From: CAZCDS01 sp964497585
GTDB taxonomy: Bacteria; Desulfobacterota; Desulfomonilia; Desulfomonilales; Desulfomonilaceae
Reading direction: 5' to 3'
Length of the DNA stretch: 64,000 nucleotides
NCBI GenBank assembly: GCA_964497585.1
Contig: CAZCDS010000007.1
Span: 1-64,000, forward strand
Shown in pieces: positions 9,144 through 18,820 of this stretch. How positions within the stretch are numbered: the first letter of the stretch is position 1; each line of letters opens with the position of its first letter. A program made the translations under genes and the position numbers. Under the pieces are notes generated by a model. The model searched no databases. It was not told the origin of the DNA and worked only from the letters and a program-made list of their open reading frames with translations.

Positions 9144-10139
9144 ATGGGTTGGTGCTCCGTGAGAACGCGGTGTCCTCACAGTCGGATTACTGCCAGGAAT
9201 GATCTGGCTGCGGCACTGCTCCTTCTGCTCGCGGTGCTGTCAGGAGCCGGTGCCTTTGCCGAGCCCCCCCGGAACACCCCCCAGCCCTTTCCAGGCCCCG
9301 CGACATCGTCGCAAATCAGCAATTCGCTCGATCTCGCCCCATCGAATCCCCTCGCCCTGCCCGCGGTGACGGGAGGTCCCCATCAAGGAAATTCCTTCCA
9401 ACTGTCCGAAGAGGTCCTGAAAGATATTCTCCCGCCTATCCCCAACCTTCGTTTCGGCTACATCTACAGTTTCGGGGAGCGGGTGAGGCAACAGCGTTTC
9501 ACCTTCGACTACATGGTGCCGGTCCGGGTCAACGGAAGAGACATCCTGTTCGGCGAGGTACACAGTCGCTTCGAAGACCTGCTCAAGACGATCAAGGGAT
9601 ATCCTGACTCGGCCGTGGGACTGGTTGTCGGCGGTGGATATCGAAAAAGGATCAACGATGATCTCATGGCCGGTGTCAGCGGCTTCTACCACGCGAAACG
9701 GTTCTTCGGCAGGTGGGACTCGTCGGAGATTATTGGGCTGAAGGTGGCCGCATCAACCGGAGACGGCGGGGTAACCATCGTAAAGTTCAATTACTACGGC
9801 AGGATCCTGAGTGGGCCGGACACCATCGTGAACATATTGCCTGCTGTTCTGCAACAAGGAAACTTCATGGTCAAGCTCGCGTACGAACAGCCGCTGTGGA
9901 ATGGCGAGGCGAGTCTGCGTGTGAAGGCCAACGCATATAGATTCTATCAGGGAAGCCCAATATACGGATGGAACGGCGGTCTCGAATTCAAGGCCCGGGA
10001 CGGCATGTTCGACGTGAGGTACGTGGTCGGCCGCGACGAACTGAGCGGAACCTATCACACCCTCGTCCTGTACGTGAATCTCGGTTTTGACGTCGATCGG
10101 CTCCTGACCGGTCAGAGTCCCCTCACGAGGCCGCGATAG
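9144..10139 (+). CDS. Outer-membrane beta-barrel protein, inverse-autotransporter-like
   Basis: 331 aa with a signal peptide (LAAALLLLLAVLSGAGAFA). The mature part alternates short amphipathic strands and turns and ends in a strand terminating VLYVNLGFDVDRLL. The strand series GLVVGGGYRKRINDDLMAGVSGFY and the following segments resemble the intimin/invasin inverse autotransporter barrel, but no passenger domain follows. The Pro-rich linker at residues 42-75 would sit in the periplasm. A strong ribosome site (GGAGGGGGTAGGAAG) fixes the start. It heads a three-gene run with an exported coiled-coil protein and an exported TPR-CHAT protein, so it may be the surface anchor of that system. The barrel assignment is by pattern only. 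Confidence 0.65.
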   Translation: MGWCSVRTRCPHSRITARNDLAAALLLLLAVLSGAGAFAEPPRNTPQPFPGPATSSQISNSLDLAPSNPLALPAVTGGPHQGNSFQLSEEVLKDILPPIPNLRFGYIYSFGERVRQQRFTFDYMVPVRVNGRDILFGEVHSRFEDLLKTIKGYPDSAVGLVVGGGYRKRINDDLMAGVSGFYHAKRFFGRWDSSEIIGLKVAASTGDGGVTIVKFNYYGRILSGPDTIVNILPAVLQQGNFMVKLAYEQPLWNGEASLRVKANAYRFYQGSPIYGWNGGLEFKARDGMFDVRYVVGRDELSGTYHTLVLYVNLGFDVDRLLTGQSPLTRPR

Positions 10140-10202
10140 CCCGTAGCGAGGTTGCTTGCCGACCGGCGGAAAGCGCATGTCTCGGCTGCAAGGAATCTGG
10201 GC

Positions 10203-11216
10203 ATGGGTGACTCAAAGGAGTTGAACCCCTTGCGACATACGTTACGAACCGTTTTTCCCGTTGTTTTGGCGCTGTCAGTGCTCCTAGGTAGTCGTTTGAC
10301 TCCCGTGGAAGCCCAAACGCCCGGGGCTTCCCTCCGGCTCGAACAGGCACAGGCCAGAGTGACGCAACTGAGCACTGACCGCCAGGAATTGCAGGGCAAG
10401 CGGCGAAGACTCCTCCGGGAGCAAGCAAGGCTCGTCAGACTGCAGGCGCAGCTCCAGAAAGAGATTCCTCTGACGCAAAAGGAACTCAAGGAGTCGAAAT
10501 TACCGGACCAGGAGTTGCGCCTCAAGTGCAGACTCCTCGACCTGAACAGAGATTACGAACAGGTCCGCGGGAGAATGAAGCGCAATCGCAGGGAACTCGC
10601 GAAGACCGAACGTCAACTTGCACAGAATCAGTTGCAGCTCGCGCAAGCTCTCCGTGAACTCTCTCAGGCTCAACAACAGGTGACCGAACAGTTGCGGACA
10701 CGGACTCCGCCCGGCCGCCGAGGGATCGACCGGGTAATGAATGAACCGGAAGATCCGCTGGCCGACGCACCACCCTTTGTCGGACCTGTAAGCAGACAAC
10801 TGGTACTCGTAGGAATCAAGTTCACCAGCGCGAACGGCACACTCACGGCGAATATTCCCGGTAACCGGTTCACGCTTACGGTCACGGCTGGTGCAACGGG
10901 CACCTATGCCTTCACTGTGACGTATATCTTTCGCATGTCGGACAACAGCATTCAGACCGTCCGCGGTGGGATCAGTGTCGACTCGAATCCCGGGGTCATC
11001 CAGTCCACGAACTGGGGCGTAGGCGGGCGCACGGCACGGGCTCTGATGAACGCTCCGGTGGCCGACACCACGACAATGTTTGGGGGCCACAGGCTTGACG
11101 TGAACTACACGCCGGGTGATATCAAGCAAGCCACAGGGCGAGTGATTCTGGACGTTCCGGGAGATAGTTCGGTGGCCCCCTTAATAATCAGCTTCACAAT
11201 AGTCAGCCAACTATAG
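10203..11216 (+). CDS. Exported coiled-coil protein with C-terminal beta domain
   Basis: 337 aa. A signal peptide (VFPVVLALSVLLGSRLTPVEAQ) is followed by a long heptad-rich Gln/Arg/Leu coiled coil (about residues 43-170). A linker and a roughly 140-residue domain rich in Thr, Gly and Val with Ig-like strand spacing (LTANIPGNRFTLTV) complete it. No family recognised. The start at 10203 has AAGGA nine bases upstream. It lies 63 bp after the barrel gene and before the TPR-CHAT gene on the same strand, so co-transcription is likely. A role as a periplasmic scaffold is inference. Confidence 0.7.
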   Translation: MGDSKELNPLRHTLRTVFPVVLALSVLLGSRLTPVEAQTPGASLRLEQAQARVTQLSTDRQELQGKRRRLLREQARLVRLQAQLQKEIPLTQKELKESKLPDQELRLKCRLLDLNRDYEQVRGRMKRNRRELAKTERQLAQNQLQLAQALRELSQAQQQVTEQLRTRTPPGRRGIDRVMNEPEDPLADAPPFVGPVSRQLVLVGIKFTSANGTLTANIPGNRFTLTVTAGATGTYAFTVTYIFRMSDNSIQTVRGGISVDSNPGVIQSTNWGVGGRTARALMNAPVADTTTMFGGHRLDVNYTPGDIKQATGRVILDVPGDSSVAPLIISFTIVSQL

Positions 11217-11340
11217 AAGTCTGGGGAGAGATATGAACCAGCCTCCACAGGATGTGTAATGGACTGCCGAGAACGAAGCCGAGATGGCCTCAGAAACTCC
11301 TCTTTCGCCCACCACGGTCACCAACAAGAAGGGGGTAGAC

Positions 11341-14292
11341 ATGAAGACAATAGCAGCACTGATCGTACTTCTGTCCCTCCTGATGATTCCGCCGGGAGTC
11401 ACGGCCAAGGCGCCTTCACCCGAACAAGCACAGAAGCTCGTTGAACAGGCCGGTTCTTCCGAGGACTTCGGGAAGGCAAAGAAGAAGCTGGATAAGGCTC
11501 TCGTGATATATGAGAAGCTGGGTGACCTGAAGGGCCGGCAGCGTGTGCTCGCCGCGCTCGGCTCGCTTTTTAAGAAGGACGGCCGCTTCTCCGAAGCCGC
11601 GCAATACTTCAAGAAGTCGGCGAAGATTGCAGGCGAGATACCCGATCCGAAGCTGGAAGCGGCCGCGCTCTCTCGCGCCGTGGAACTTGACCTGAGCATT
11701 GGCAACTATCTCGACGCACTGGAGAGCGCGCGCCGAATCCAGGCGATCACAAGGCAACTCGGCGAGCCTGAAAGCGAAGCTCGGGCCGAGAATCGCCTTG
11801 GTGCGGTTCTCAAAGATTCTGGCCGCTACCAAGAAGCTTTCAGCCACTATAAGAAATCACTGAAAATCGCGCGACGCACGTCCAACTCGGCTCTGGAGGC
11901 TGATGCGCTTGGCAATCTTGGCAGGGTCTACGTGCTCTCCGGTCGGTACTCGGAGGCAATCAAGAGCTTTGAGACGCTCTTGGATGTGGCAAAGAAGCAC
12001 GGTGCCCGTTCGAGCGAGGCTCTCGCGCTGATAAATCTGGGAAACATCTACCGTGAGAAGGGCCGGTTCGCCAGGGCGTCGGGCTATCTGGAGCAGGCTC
12101 TGGACCTCTCCTTGAAAACCGGAGATCCGGGAACCGAGCTGATGCTCCTGTCCAGCCTCGGAACGCTCTACGCGGACTGGGGTGAGCGTATCGGAGCCAT
12201 GAGATACTACGAGCAGGCGCTGGCCCTGTCAAAGAAGCTGAAGGACAAAAAGAGCGAAGCACGGACTCTGACACATATGGGAAATCTCCTGAAGGCAAGC
12301 AGCCAGTTCAGAGGAGCCCTGAAGCGTTTCAGCCAAGCCCGGAAAATATCCCGGGAATTGGGTCTGGATTCTCCCGATACGGACAAGGCGATCGGTGAAT
12401 TGTATCTCGAACTGGGTGAGACGAGCAAAGCCGACCCGTACTTGAGGAGATCAGGGCTCGACGCGGCGCTCGGATTGCTCTTCCTTTCCCAGTCCCGATT
12501 CGGAAGGGCAAAGCAATGCTACCAACGGCTCCTTCAATCCGCGGAGAAAACAGAGAACGCGGACAATCTTTTCACCGCGTACACTGGGCTTGGAAGGGTT
12601 TACGAGGCTCTCAAGGACTTCAAGAACGCGGAGAAGTATTACGTTATGGCCATGGCCCTGACGGAAGAGCTTCGCGGTAGTCTGCTTCCAGCGGCCAGGC
12701 GGAACTTCTTCGCGGCCAGGATCAACGGGTTTTCGCGGTCGGAACCGGCCAAAGGTCTGACGAGAGTTCGGTTCAAGCAGGGGTTGCCTGTCAAGGGTAT
12801 GCTTTCGAGCGAGCTTGCCAAGGCAAGGGACTTTGCGGACAGGCTCTGGCTTGGGCCTGACAAGGGATATGCAGGGGTTCCCCGCAACGTACAAACCGAT
12901 GAGACGGTGCTGCTCACCAGGCTCGCGGCGCTCCGAAAGACGCGGGCTGCCTGTCCCCGGGAGGTGAATCCTCAGCGTTACGATCGACTGACGAAACGGA
13001 TTGCTCAGGAGGAGGAGAAGCTCCAAGATTTCGTGGACATGCTTTGGAAAGACTACGCGCCCTATGCCGCGGTAAAATACCCGAAGCCGGTCGACCTCGG
13101 TGAGCTGGACCTTGGCCCGGCAGGCTATGTCTTGATCTTCGATATCCTCGGTGAGGGCATCGGAATCACGCTCCTCAAAGGCCGTGACGTGATCGATTCC
13201 CGGTACCTGGAGTGGAACGCAAGCGAGCTGGAAAACGCGGTAAGAAAGTTTCGGCGACCTTTTGAACTGGCACATCTGAGGCTCTTCGATCCGGAACTGG
13301 CGAAAGATCTTTTCACGCGGCTGTTGGCGCCCATTCTTACCCGCGTCCCCACAGGGAGTCCGTTGACTATCATCCCTGACGGGGTGCTCGCTATGCTCCC
13401 CTTCGAGGCCCTCGTGGTAAGAGGGAGGGCCAGATGGCAGACTGGACCCGAGGGCCCGTTCCCTACGGGCCTTACCTATCTTGCCGACATCCATCCCGTA
13501 GCGTATCAGCAATCTCTGACCACTTTGGCCCTTCAACAGACCCGAAGACGAGTAAAATCCCATGCCAAGGCACTTCTGGTCGTGGCCGACCCGGTCTTTC
13601 AGATGCGCGACGCACGTTCCCGGGGAATCGGGGATGTCAAAGTGGCCGCCAGGGACAGAGACTTCCAGGTCAAACTCATGGGTGCCTTTGAACAAGCTAG
13701 TGGGCAAAAAATACAGTTTTCTCGGCTCCCCGAGACCGGCAAGCTGGCCGAGAACCTTCGCACGCTCTATGGCGAAAAGACCTCCTTATACTGCGGGTTG
13801 AAGGCATCCAAGCGCACGTTTCTAACGGAGGTCGCTCCTACGTTGCCCGACTTCTCCTACGTAGTCATTGCCACGCACGGAATTTATAGTACGAAGATCC
13901 CAGGCCTTATGGAACCCGTTTTGACCATGACTATGGTGCCGCCGGGGACGGACGGTTTCCTTCGGATGACCGAAGTGATGTCTCTGGACATGACCGCAGA
14001 TGTCGTCGCGGTCACTGCGTGTCAGACCGCGCTTGGTGAATACGTTTCAGGAGAAGGAATTATGAGTATGGGCAGGGCTTTCCAATATGCCGGAGCAAGG
14101 AGTGTGCTCATGAGCCTCTGGTCCGTGGCGGAAGAGCCCTCGGTCATGCTCGTGGAAGACTTCTTCCGACACCTCAAGGAGCGCAAGGCGAACCTGGAGG
14201 CGCTGACCCTTGCGCGCAAGGAGATTCGGAAAAAAGGCTACGATCATCCCTTCTACTGGGCTGCATTCATACTGGTCGGTGACGTGAACTAG
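11341..14292 (+). CDS. Exported TPR-CHAT protein (caspase-like protease domain)
   Basis: 983 aa. A signal peptide (IAALIVLLSLLMIPPGVTA) is followed by at least eight tetratricopeptide repeats (about residues 45-460), a helical linker and a C-terminal CHAT domain from about residue 600. The CHAT dyad is intact: His846 in IATHG and Cys894 in TACQTALGE, with the usual GARSVLMSLWSV segment after it. CHAT domains are clan CD cysteine peptidases; TPR-CHAT proteins in other systems are cytoplasmic and act in defence or cell death (for example the gRAMP partner). Here the signal peptide puts it in the periplasm or outside, which is different. The start at 11341 has a strong ribosome site (AAGAAGGGGGTAG). 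It follows the barrel and coiled-coil genes and probably closes the operon. Its substrate is unknown. Confidence 0.88.
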   Translation: MKTIAALIVLLSLLMIPPGVTAKAPSPEQAQKLVEQAGSSEDFGKAKKKLDKALVIYEKLGDLKGRQRVLAALGSLFKKDGRFSEAAQYFKKSAKIAGEIPDPKLEAAALSRAVELDLSIGNYLDALESARRIQAITRQLGEPESEARAENRLGAVLKDSGRYQEAFSHYKKSLKIARRTSNSALEADALGNLGRVYVLSGRYSEAIKSFETLLDVAKKHGARSSEALALINLGNIYREKGRFARASGYLEQALDLSLKTGDPGTELMLLSSLGTLYADWGERIGAMRYYEQALALSKKLKDKKSEARTLTHMGNLLKASSQFRGALKRFSQARKISRELGLDSPDTDKAIGELYLELGETSKADPYLRRSGLDAALGLLFLSQSRFGRAKQCYQRLLQSAEKTENADNLFTAYTGLGRVYEALKDFKNAEKYYVMAMALTEELRGSLLPAARRNFFAARINGFSRSEPAKGLTRVRFKQGLPVKGMLSSELAKARDFADRLWLGPDKGYAGVPRNVQTDETVLLTRLAALRKTRAACPREVNPQRYDRLTKRIAQEEEKLQDFVDMLWKDYAPYAAVKYPKPVDLGELDLGPAGYVLIFDILGEGIGITLLKGRDVIDSRYLEWNASELENAVRKFRRPFELAHLRLFDPELAKDLFTRLLAPILTRVPTGSPLTIIPDGVLAMLPFEALVVRGRARWQTGPEGPFPTGLTYLADIHPVAYQQSLTTLALQQTRRRVKSHAKALLVVADPVFQMRDARSRGIGDVKVAARDRDFQVKLMGAFEQASGQKIQFSRLPETGKLAENLRTLYGEKTSLYCGLKASKRTFLTEVAPTLPDFSYVVIATHGIYSTKIPGLMEPVLTMTMVPPGTDGFLRMTEVMSLDMTADVVAVTACQTALGEYVSGEGIMSMGRAFQYAGARSVLMSLWSVAEEPSVMLVEDFFRHLKERKANLEALTLARKEIRKKGYDHPFYWAAFILVGDVN

Positions 14293-14970
14293 CACATGCC
14301 CGGACCGGGTTGGAGCATCCTTGCGCTTCGCGGCGCACTTGCCCTCTCCGTGTGCAGTGTCCTGCCAAAGGTAGTCATCACCCTGTGTTTTCGAATCTTC
14401 GAGGGGGCCATCGATAGAGCAGAATAGGCTGATCCGCTACTGAGTGTCCCCTCTCCCTCTGAGGGCAGGCCTGGATGAAAGACTTCATACCAGTTTAATG
14501 CTGGACCGTGACAGGAAATATCCCGAAGCCTGGCGAGGGGCCTCCCAAGCCAGAATAGACATCCTCAAATGGGTAGATTTCGGGCCTCGGGCGGCATTTT
14601 GTCCTCGGAACCTAAAGAAGATAGGCACCCATTCGTAACGATTGACTCCCGTTCCTCACCATGGTAAAGATGGGGTACAAACCGAACTAGGGGGAAATCG
14701 GTATCCGAAATCACTCCTTCTCGCTACGGTGCGAGTTGTAACCTTGTCGTCGACTCGATTGAACGTGATCGACCTCAGTGTCGGCGAGTCGTCGAGCGTT
14801 CACATCCGCAGGCGCAGACATTTCCTGCGGAACACCACATAGGACTCGGCAGGTTTGGGGGCTCATCCCCGTCTTCTGTAAGACGGCGGACACTGTTCGC
14901 GCCGGTACCTCGAACCCCTTCTGATCCTGCCGCCGGGGGGTGCAGGGACACATCACGGGAGGTCTTGCAC
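14293..14970. other. Long intergenic region
   Basis: 678 bp after the TPR-CHAT gene. The open frames (longest about 90 codons) are not protein-like and none has a convincing ribosome site. No clear terminator, tRNA or repeat was found by eye. Confidence 0.45.
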
Positions 14971-15555
14971 ATGGTCAACGCACAAACGGGGGGAACAGTC
15001 ACTCCGCAGCAACAATCGAGTGGACAACAGTCCGATGGATTCCTCATGGCGCTGGGCCGGTGTCTGTGCTACTGGGCGACGGTCAAGGCATTCAAGAACG
15101 ACGCGGTGTCCGGCTATCAACGAGTCATCTCCGTTCTGTTCTGGGTCTGCGTCCTCCACCTGGGAGCCATCGTCCTTCTGACCGTTCCCCAGTTGCGGGA
15201 CCCCTGGCCGTGGGAACGGGCTGCAGCGTTCCTGGTACTGAACATAGTGGGTGTCCTGGCATGCTATCAGAGACGCGTCAACAGGGCCCCCGTGGACACG
15301 TTCATCGATAGACTGGTCTGTATTGCCATGCCCCTGGTGCTGCTGGTGGCGATCGTTTTTCTTGCTCTTTACACGATCTGTTTCTTTTTCGGATTGGTCG
15401 ACTATGCATTGGAGTTGCTCCGACAGTTGCTCGTTCTGAAGGAAAGTCCGGAGAGGGTGACCATTTACGAGACAGTTTTCCACGATTTGCTTTTCATGGG
15501 GGCAGAGATCGTCTTCTACATCTTTCTCGCCAGGGTGCTCGGCAGAGTCCCGTAG
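14971..15555 (+). CDS. Integral membrane protein of unknown function
   Basis: 194 aa. A Gln/Ser-rich cytoplasmic N-terminus is followed by four likely membrane helices (VISVLFWVCVLHLGAIVLL, AAAFLVLNIVGVLAC, IAMPLVLLVAIVFLALYTIC, and LLFMGAEIVFYIFLARVL). No family recognised. The ATG at 14971 has GGGAGG seven bases upstream, better than an in-frame TTG at 14965. It stands alone between two gaps; its proximity to two clusters of exported proteins hints at an envelope role but nothing more. Confidence 0.65.
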   Translation: MVNAQTGGTVTPQQQSSGQQSDGFLMALGRCLCYWATVKAFKNDAVSGYQRVISVLFWVCVLHLGAIVLLTVPQLRDPWPWERAAAFLVLNIVGVLACYQRRVNRAPVDTFIDRLVCIAMPLVLLVAIVFLALYTICFFFGLVDYALELLRQLLVLKESPERVTIYETVFHDLLFMGAEIVFYIFLARVLGRVP

Positions 15556-16008
15556 GCCCTCGCGGGGATGAACTCCCTTCATCGGCTGTAGCACCTTGGA
15601 GCGTGACCCAGCCCCGTTCTTTCCTGCGTTGCGAGGTATCGGGCTATCCGTGCCTTTTCCCGCCCATGAACGGCGACGCTCCCTTGAGAACCCTTCAGTG
15701 CTGAACGCCCCCAGGGCTTGTTTGAAGCCACGTCCCCTGTGGTGACGAGACCACAAGGCATCAGACTCCGTCGAATCCGGGGTATCCTGTAGAGCGATTG
15801 CGCAGAGCCTGTCCAAGAAATTGCCGTCTGCCTTAAAACCTACCACGAATACCTTCGACCCGGCGGCCATCGCTTCGACCCGTACATCGTGATCAATTCG
15901 ACTGGTTCAAGGGGTCGTAAAGCACGGCAATGTGCGACCGTTAGCGAGTATTTTAATGTTGACGCCTCTTCGTGGCCCTTTGCACCTTTCCTGAGGTCGG
16001 GCTTAATG
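15556..16008. other. Intergenic region, nothing recognised
   Basis: 453 bp between the convergent membrane protein (+) and coiled-coil protein (-). Reading frames here are not protein-like and no hairpin followed by a T run was seen. Confidence 0.45.
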
Positions 16009-16881
16009 TCATTTTCCCGAGGTTGACTTCAATTTCTGCTGCACGTCGGTCGGCAACTCCGGCGGCGGGGGAACCTCCTTCAGCTTGTGCTTCCAAGTCC
16101 TCAACCACTCCAGGTAGGCCGTAAGCCAGTTACGATGGACCGGCAACGGTTTAGGACGATCTATTTTCTTTTCGATCCTCTTAAGACGCTCGACTATTTT
16201 CTTACCCCATCCATTTATATTGTCGTTTATGCTCGTCTCAGCACCCTCAACGACCTTTTTCACATAGTCTTTTGTTCTCTCATGCCCCTTTTCTATTTTT
16301 TTCAGGATATTGCCTTCAGCCACTGTCATTCTTTTGATGATATTTTTCTCCGCGGCGGCTATCCTCTTGACGATACGCGTTTCCGCATCCTCGACTCTCT
16401 TTGCCACATCCGTTCTCGTTTTCTTATGTTGCTCGACTATGGTGCGTGGGATCTCCTTTCTCAGTTTTTCGAGTTCCTCCTTGACCGTGTCGAGTCGGTC
16501 GGTCACGGAGCTGTCATGACCTTCAAGCCTTTGTCGTAGGGCGTCCACAGCTCCAAGAATGTTCTGGTGGTCCTGCCGCAGGCTGGTGATATCAAGGCTG
16601 GGCTCGACTACAACCGGGGGTTGCTGCCGAAATTCCCGTCTCAGTTCCTGTTTCGCCTGTTCGACCAATTCCGGGGGGGTTGGAGCGGTTCCATAGCCGC
16701 TGGAGGGGACGGTCTCCAGCCTTCGATCGAGGGGTCTGGGGAGTCCTCTCGGTGCCTGGGGAAGGACGACTTCCGGGACGACCAGGGAGATTAACAACAC
16801 GAGCGCGGACACCGCGATGAGATGCTTGCGTCCGCATCCGGTCAATGTCTTGTCTCTGCCGCTCATTGAGTATGGTGACAT
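16009..16881 (-). CDS. Exported or membrane-anchored coiled-coil protein
   Basis: 290 aa. A signal peptide or anchor (LIAVSALVLLISLVVPEVVLPQ) is followed by a Pro-rich linker, then a long Lys/Glu-rich coiled coil (about residues 90-245). The coiled coil has a regular repeat of alanine-glutamate-isoleucine-lysine units such as AAEKNIIKRMTVAEGNILKKI. A Pro-rich tail ends the protein. GAGAGG eight bases upstream supports the ATG at 16881. It is 91 bp downstream of the outer-membrane protein gene on the same strand. Architecture resembles the coiled-coil partner in the 9-14 kb cluster but the sequences are not alike. Function unknown. Confidence 0.7.
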   Translation of the reverse strand: MSPYSMSGRDKTLTGCGRKHLIAVSALVLLISLVVPEVVLPQAPRGLPRPLDRRLETVPSSGYGTAPTPPELVEQAKQELRREFRQQPPVVVEPSLDITSLRQDHQNILGAVDALRQRLEGHDSSVTDRLDTVKEELEKLRKEIPRTIVEQHKKTRTDVAKRVEDAETRIVKRIAAAEKNIIKRMTVAEGNILKKIEKGHERTKDYVKKVVEGAETSINDNINGWGKKIVERLKRIEKKIDRPKPLPVHRNWLTAYLEWLRTWKHKLKEVPPPPELPTDVQQKLKSTSGK

Positions 16882-16972
16882 GGGTTCAGCCTCTCAGGAG
16901 GAATTGGTCGCCGAGATCTCATTGGAAAGCGTTCCCGCGGGCTACTATGGCCTTAACGTGAGCGAGGGCCGG

Positions 16973-18820
16973 TCAGATACCCGCGCCCAGGTACATTTCG
17001 ATGCCGAGCACCCGGTCGACGGTTCGATTCGGATTTACACCCCAGTTGTTCGCCGAGCCGAGATTCAAGTCCCAGTTGGGGACGGATTTGTCGATGCACG
17101 CGTAGTTGAACCATCTACCCGGCTGCCAGACTCCGACAGCAAGCGTTATGTCCCAGTCTTCCAGGAGTTTCCATCTCATGCCGACCGTCGCTTCCCACCC
17201 AAGGTCGGGATCCGGGATGGCCGGCGCGGGCTCGCTAAAGGAACCTCGAACAGCGTAAGCGGTCTGGACCTTCGGTGGGTTTCCGGCAACGATCTCTGGC
17301 CGTATATAGCCCCATCCGTACCCCTTGGTATTTCGGAAGGCTCTCAGGAATGATGCATGGACCCACAGATTGGCTGCAATCGCGTAGTCGAAACGTACCG
17401 CGAAGACCGAGGCATCTGCAATACCACGAAACGACTGTATGCCGGCCCTGTACCCTGGGCCCAGCATCATGGAATAGGGATAGAAGACGTCCGCGCTCGA
17501 ATGATCGGCATCGAGGATCACGTTGCCGCGGTCGATAATGATGCCGTGGCGCCGGTCCGGCCCAGGGATGTACGTGTAAAGCAGCCGGGACACCAGCGGG
17601 CCGGTCAATGCGCCGAGTTGGACCATGTAGCGCCAGGACTCTATGTATTGCGGAGCAAAGCGACTCCGGCCACTCCCGTCCTGCCACATCCCCGGCGTGC
17701 CGAGGCCGAACTCCCCCGTCTGGGATCGCTGAAAGGTGTTAATCTGATTGTACCAGTCCACCTCCGTCTTCACGAAAAAGACGCCGTTGTCGTAGTTGCA
17801 AAAGATCCATCCTTCGGTGATGACCGTCTCCTGAGGAGGGAATGCCAAACGCTTGGCCTGAACGGTCTGGGATTCGGGTCCGATCCGGAATCGACTGTAG
17901 GTGCCGCCGAGGCCCACCTCCACTGTCGTAGCGTAGTACCACAGGTAGGCCAACAGGTTCACGCCCCGCACCGCACTAAGGTCACTGGTGTTGAAATAGA
18001 TCTGCGTGGGCGGCGTAGACCAAGGGAAGAAGCCGACGCCGATCGTCATCTGAGGAGTGTAGCTGGTTCCGAGGACGCTTGGGTAACCACTCGGCGAGAT
18101 GAAGTCCTTGACCGAAGTCACGATGGAATCGGCCTCATCATTCAAGGGCTTGAACCCCCATTCCTCAGCCACCGCCTCCTTTTGCTCGTTGGACATAGCC
18201 TCAAAATCTTCGGGAGTGGGCAATTCAGTGGGAGGGTAAATGCTCTTGCGTTGCCAGCCGCTCTGGGTTTTCTCATACACCCAATGGAGTCCCCAGCTCC
18301 ACTCGAGGACCAGGTGCTCCTTCGTGCGATCCGCGCCGAACTGGAGATGGTTGCCAAAGTGGAAGTCCGTCTTGCCGTAACGTAGGGAAAGCAGCGGCGT
18401 AGATACGTCAATGGAGTACTTGCTCCATTCCCCGGGGGACATGGGAACGCTGGCTCCGGGATCGCTTTCAACGTTATAGACGTTGATTTTGTACGTTCCC
18501 GAGAGTCGTGATTTGATGTACTTGAGCCCGGGCGTGGCTTGAAAGGCCATGTTGGCGATCGCCGCGTTTGAACCGCTGGAAAAATCCCCTACGTCGCCTC
18601 CGCCGCCGACCCAGCCGTTCAACGATGCGAAGTTCCCCGTCGAACTCGCATCGACGTTGTATGGCCCGAAAAAGCCTCGGGATCCCATCTGCGTATAATG
18701 ACCGTACAAGAATTTGAGATCGGTATTGATAAAGGGTGTGTAACTGAAAACGCTTCCTACGGCACAGACGAAGAGCCACAGCAGTGCTCCAACCGAAGAC
18801 AGGAGGCCGCGCTTCAACAT
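16973..18820 (-). CDS. Large outer-membrane beta-barrel protein
   Basis: 615 aa with a signal peptide (LLSSVGALLWLFVCAVGSVFS). The mature protein is rich in aromatic residues and Gly/Asn with alternating strand patterns throughout, and ends in a strand GIEMYLGAGI. Features such as LSLRYGKTDFHFGNHLQFG and the aromatic girdles resemble DUF1302/alginate-export-type barrels of deltaproteobacteria, but I cannot name the family. The start at 18820 has a strong ribosome site (GGGAGGGGAACGAG). It is followed by the exported coiled-coil gene and probably forms an operon with it. Confidence 0.7.
   Translation of the reverse strand: MLKRGLLSSVGALLWLFVCAVGSVFSYTPFINTDLKFLYGHYTQMGSRGFFGPYNVDASSTGNFASLNGWVGGGGDVGDFSSGSNAAIANMAFQATPGLKYIKSRLSGTYKINVYNVESDPGASVPMSPGEWSKYSIDVSTPLLSLRYGKTDFHFGNHLQFGADRTKEHLVLEWSWGLHWVYEKTQSGWQRKSIYPPTELPTPEDFEAMSNEQKEAVAEEWGFKPLNDEADSIVTSVKDFISPSGYPSVLGTSYTPQMTIGVGFFPWSTPPTQIYFNTSDLSAVRGVNLLAYLWYYATTVEVGLGGTYSRFRIGPESQTVQAKRLAFPPQETVITEGWIFCNYDNGVFFVKTEVDWYNQINTFQRSQTGEFGLGTPGMWQDGSGRSRFAPQYIESWRYMVQLGALTGPLVSRLLYTYIPGPDRRHGIIIDRGNVILDADHSSADVFYPYSMMLGPGYRAGIQSFRGIADASVFAVRFDYAIAANLWVHASFLRAFRNTKGYGWGYIRPEIVAGNPPKVQTAYAVRGSFSEPAPAIPDPDLGWEATVGMRWKLLEDWDITLAVGVWQPGRWFNYACIDKSVPNWDLNLGSANNWGVNPNRTVDRVLGIEMYLGAGI

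Noticed and set aside
12451..13707. A 418-codon minus-strand frame within the TPR-CHAT gene
   Set aside because: It is antisense to clearly conserved repeat and linker sequence of the real gene.
14953..15870. A 305-codon minus-strand frame over the unknown membrane protein
   Set aside because: The plus-strand gene at 14971 has a good ribosome site and hydrophobic helices; the antisense frame has neither.
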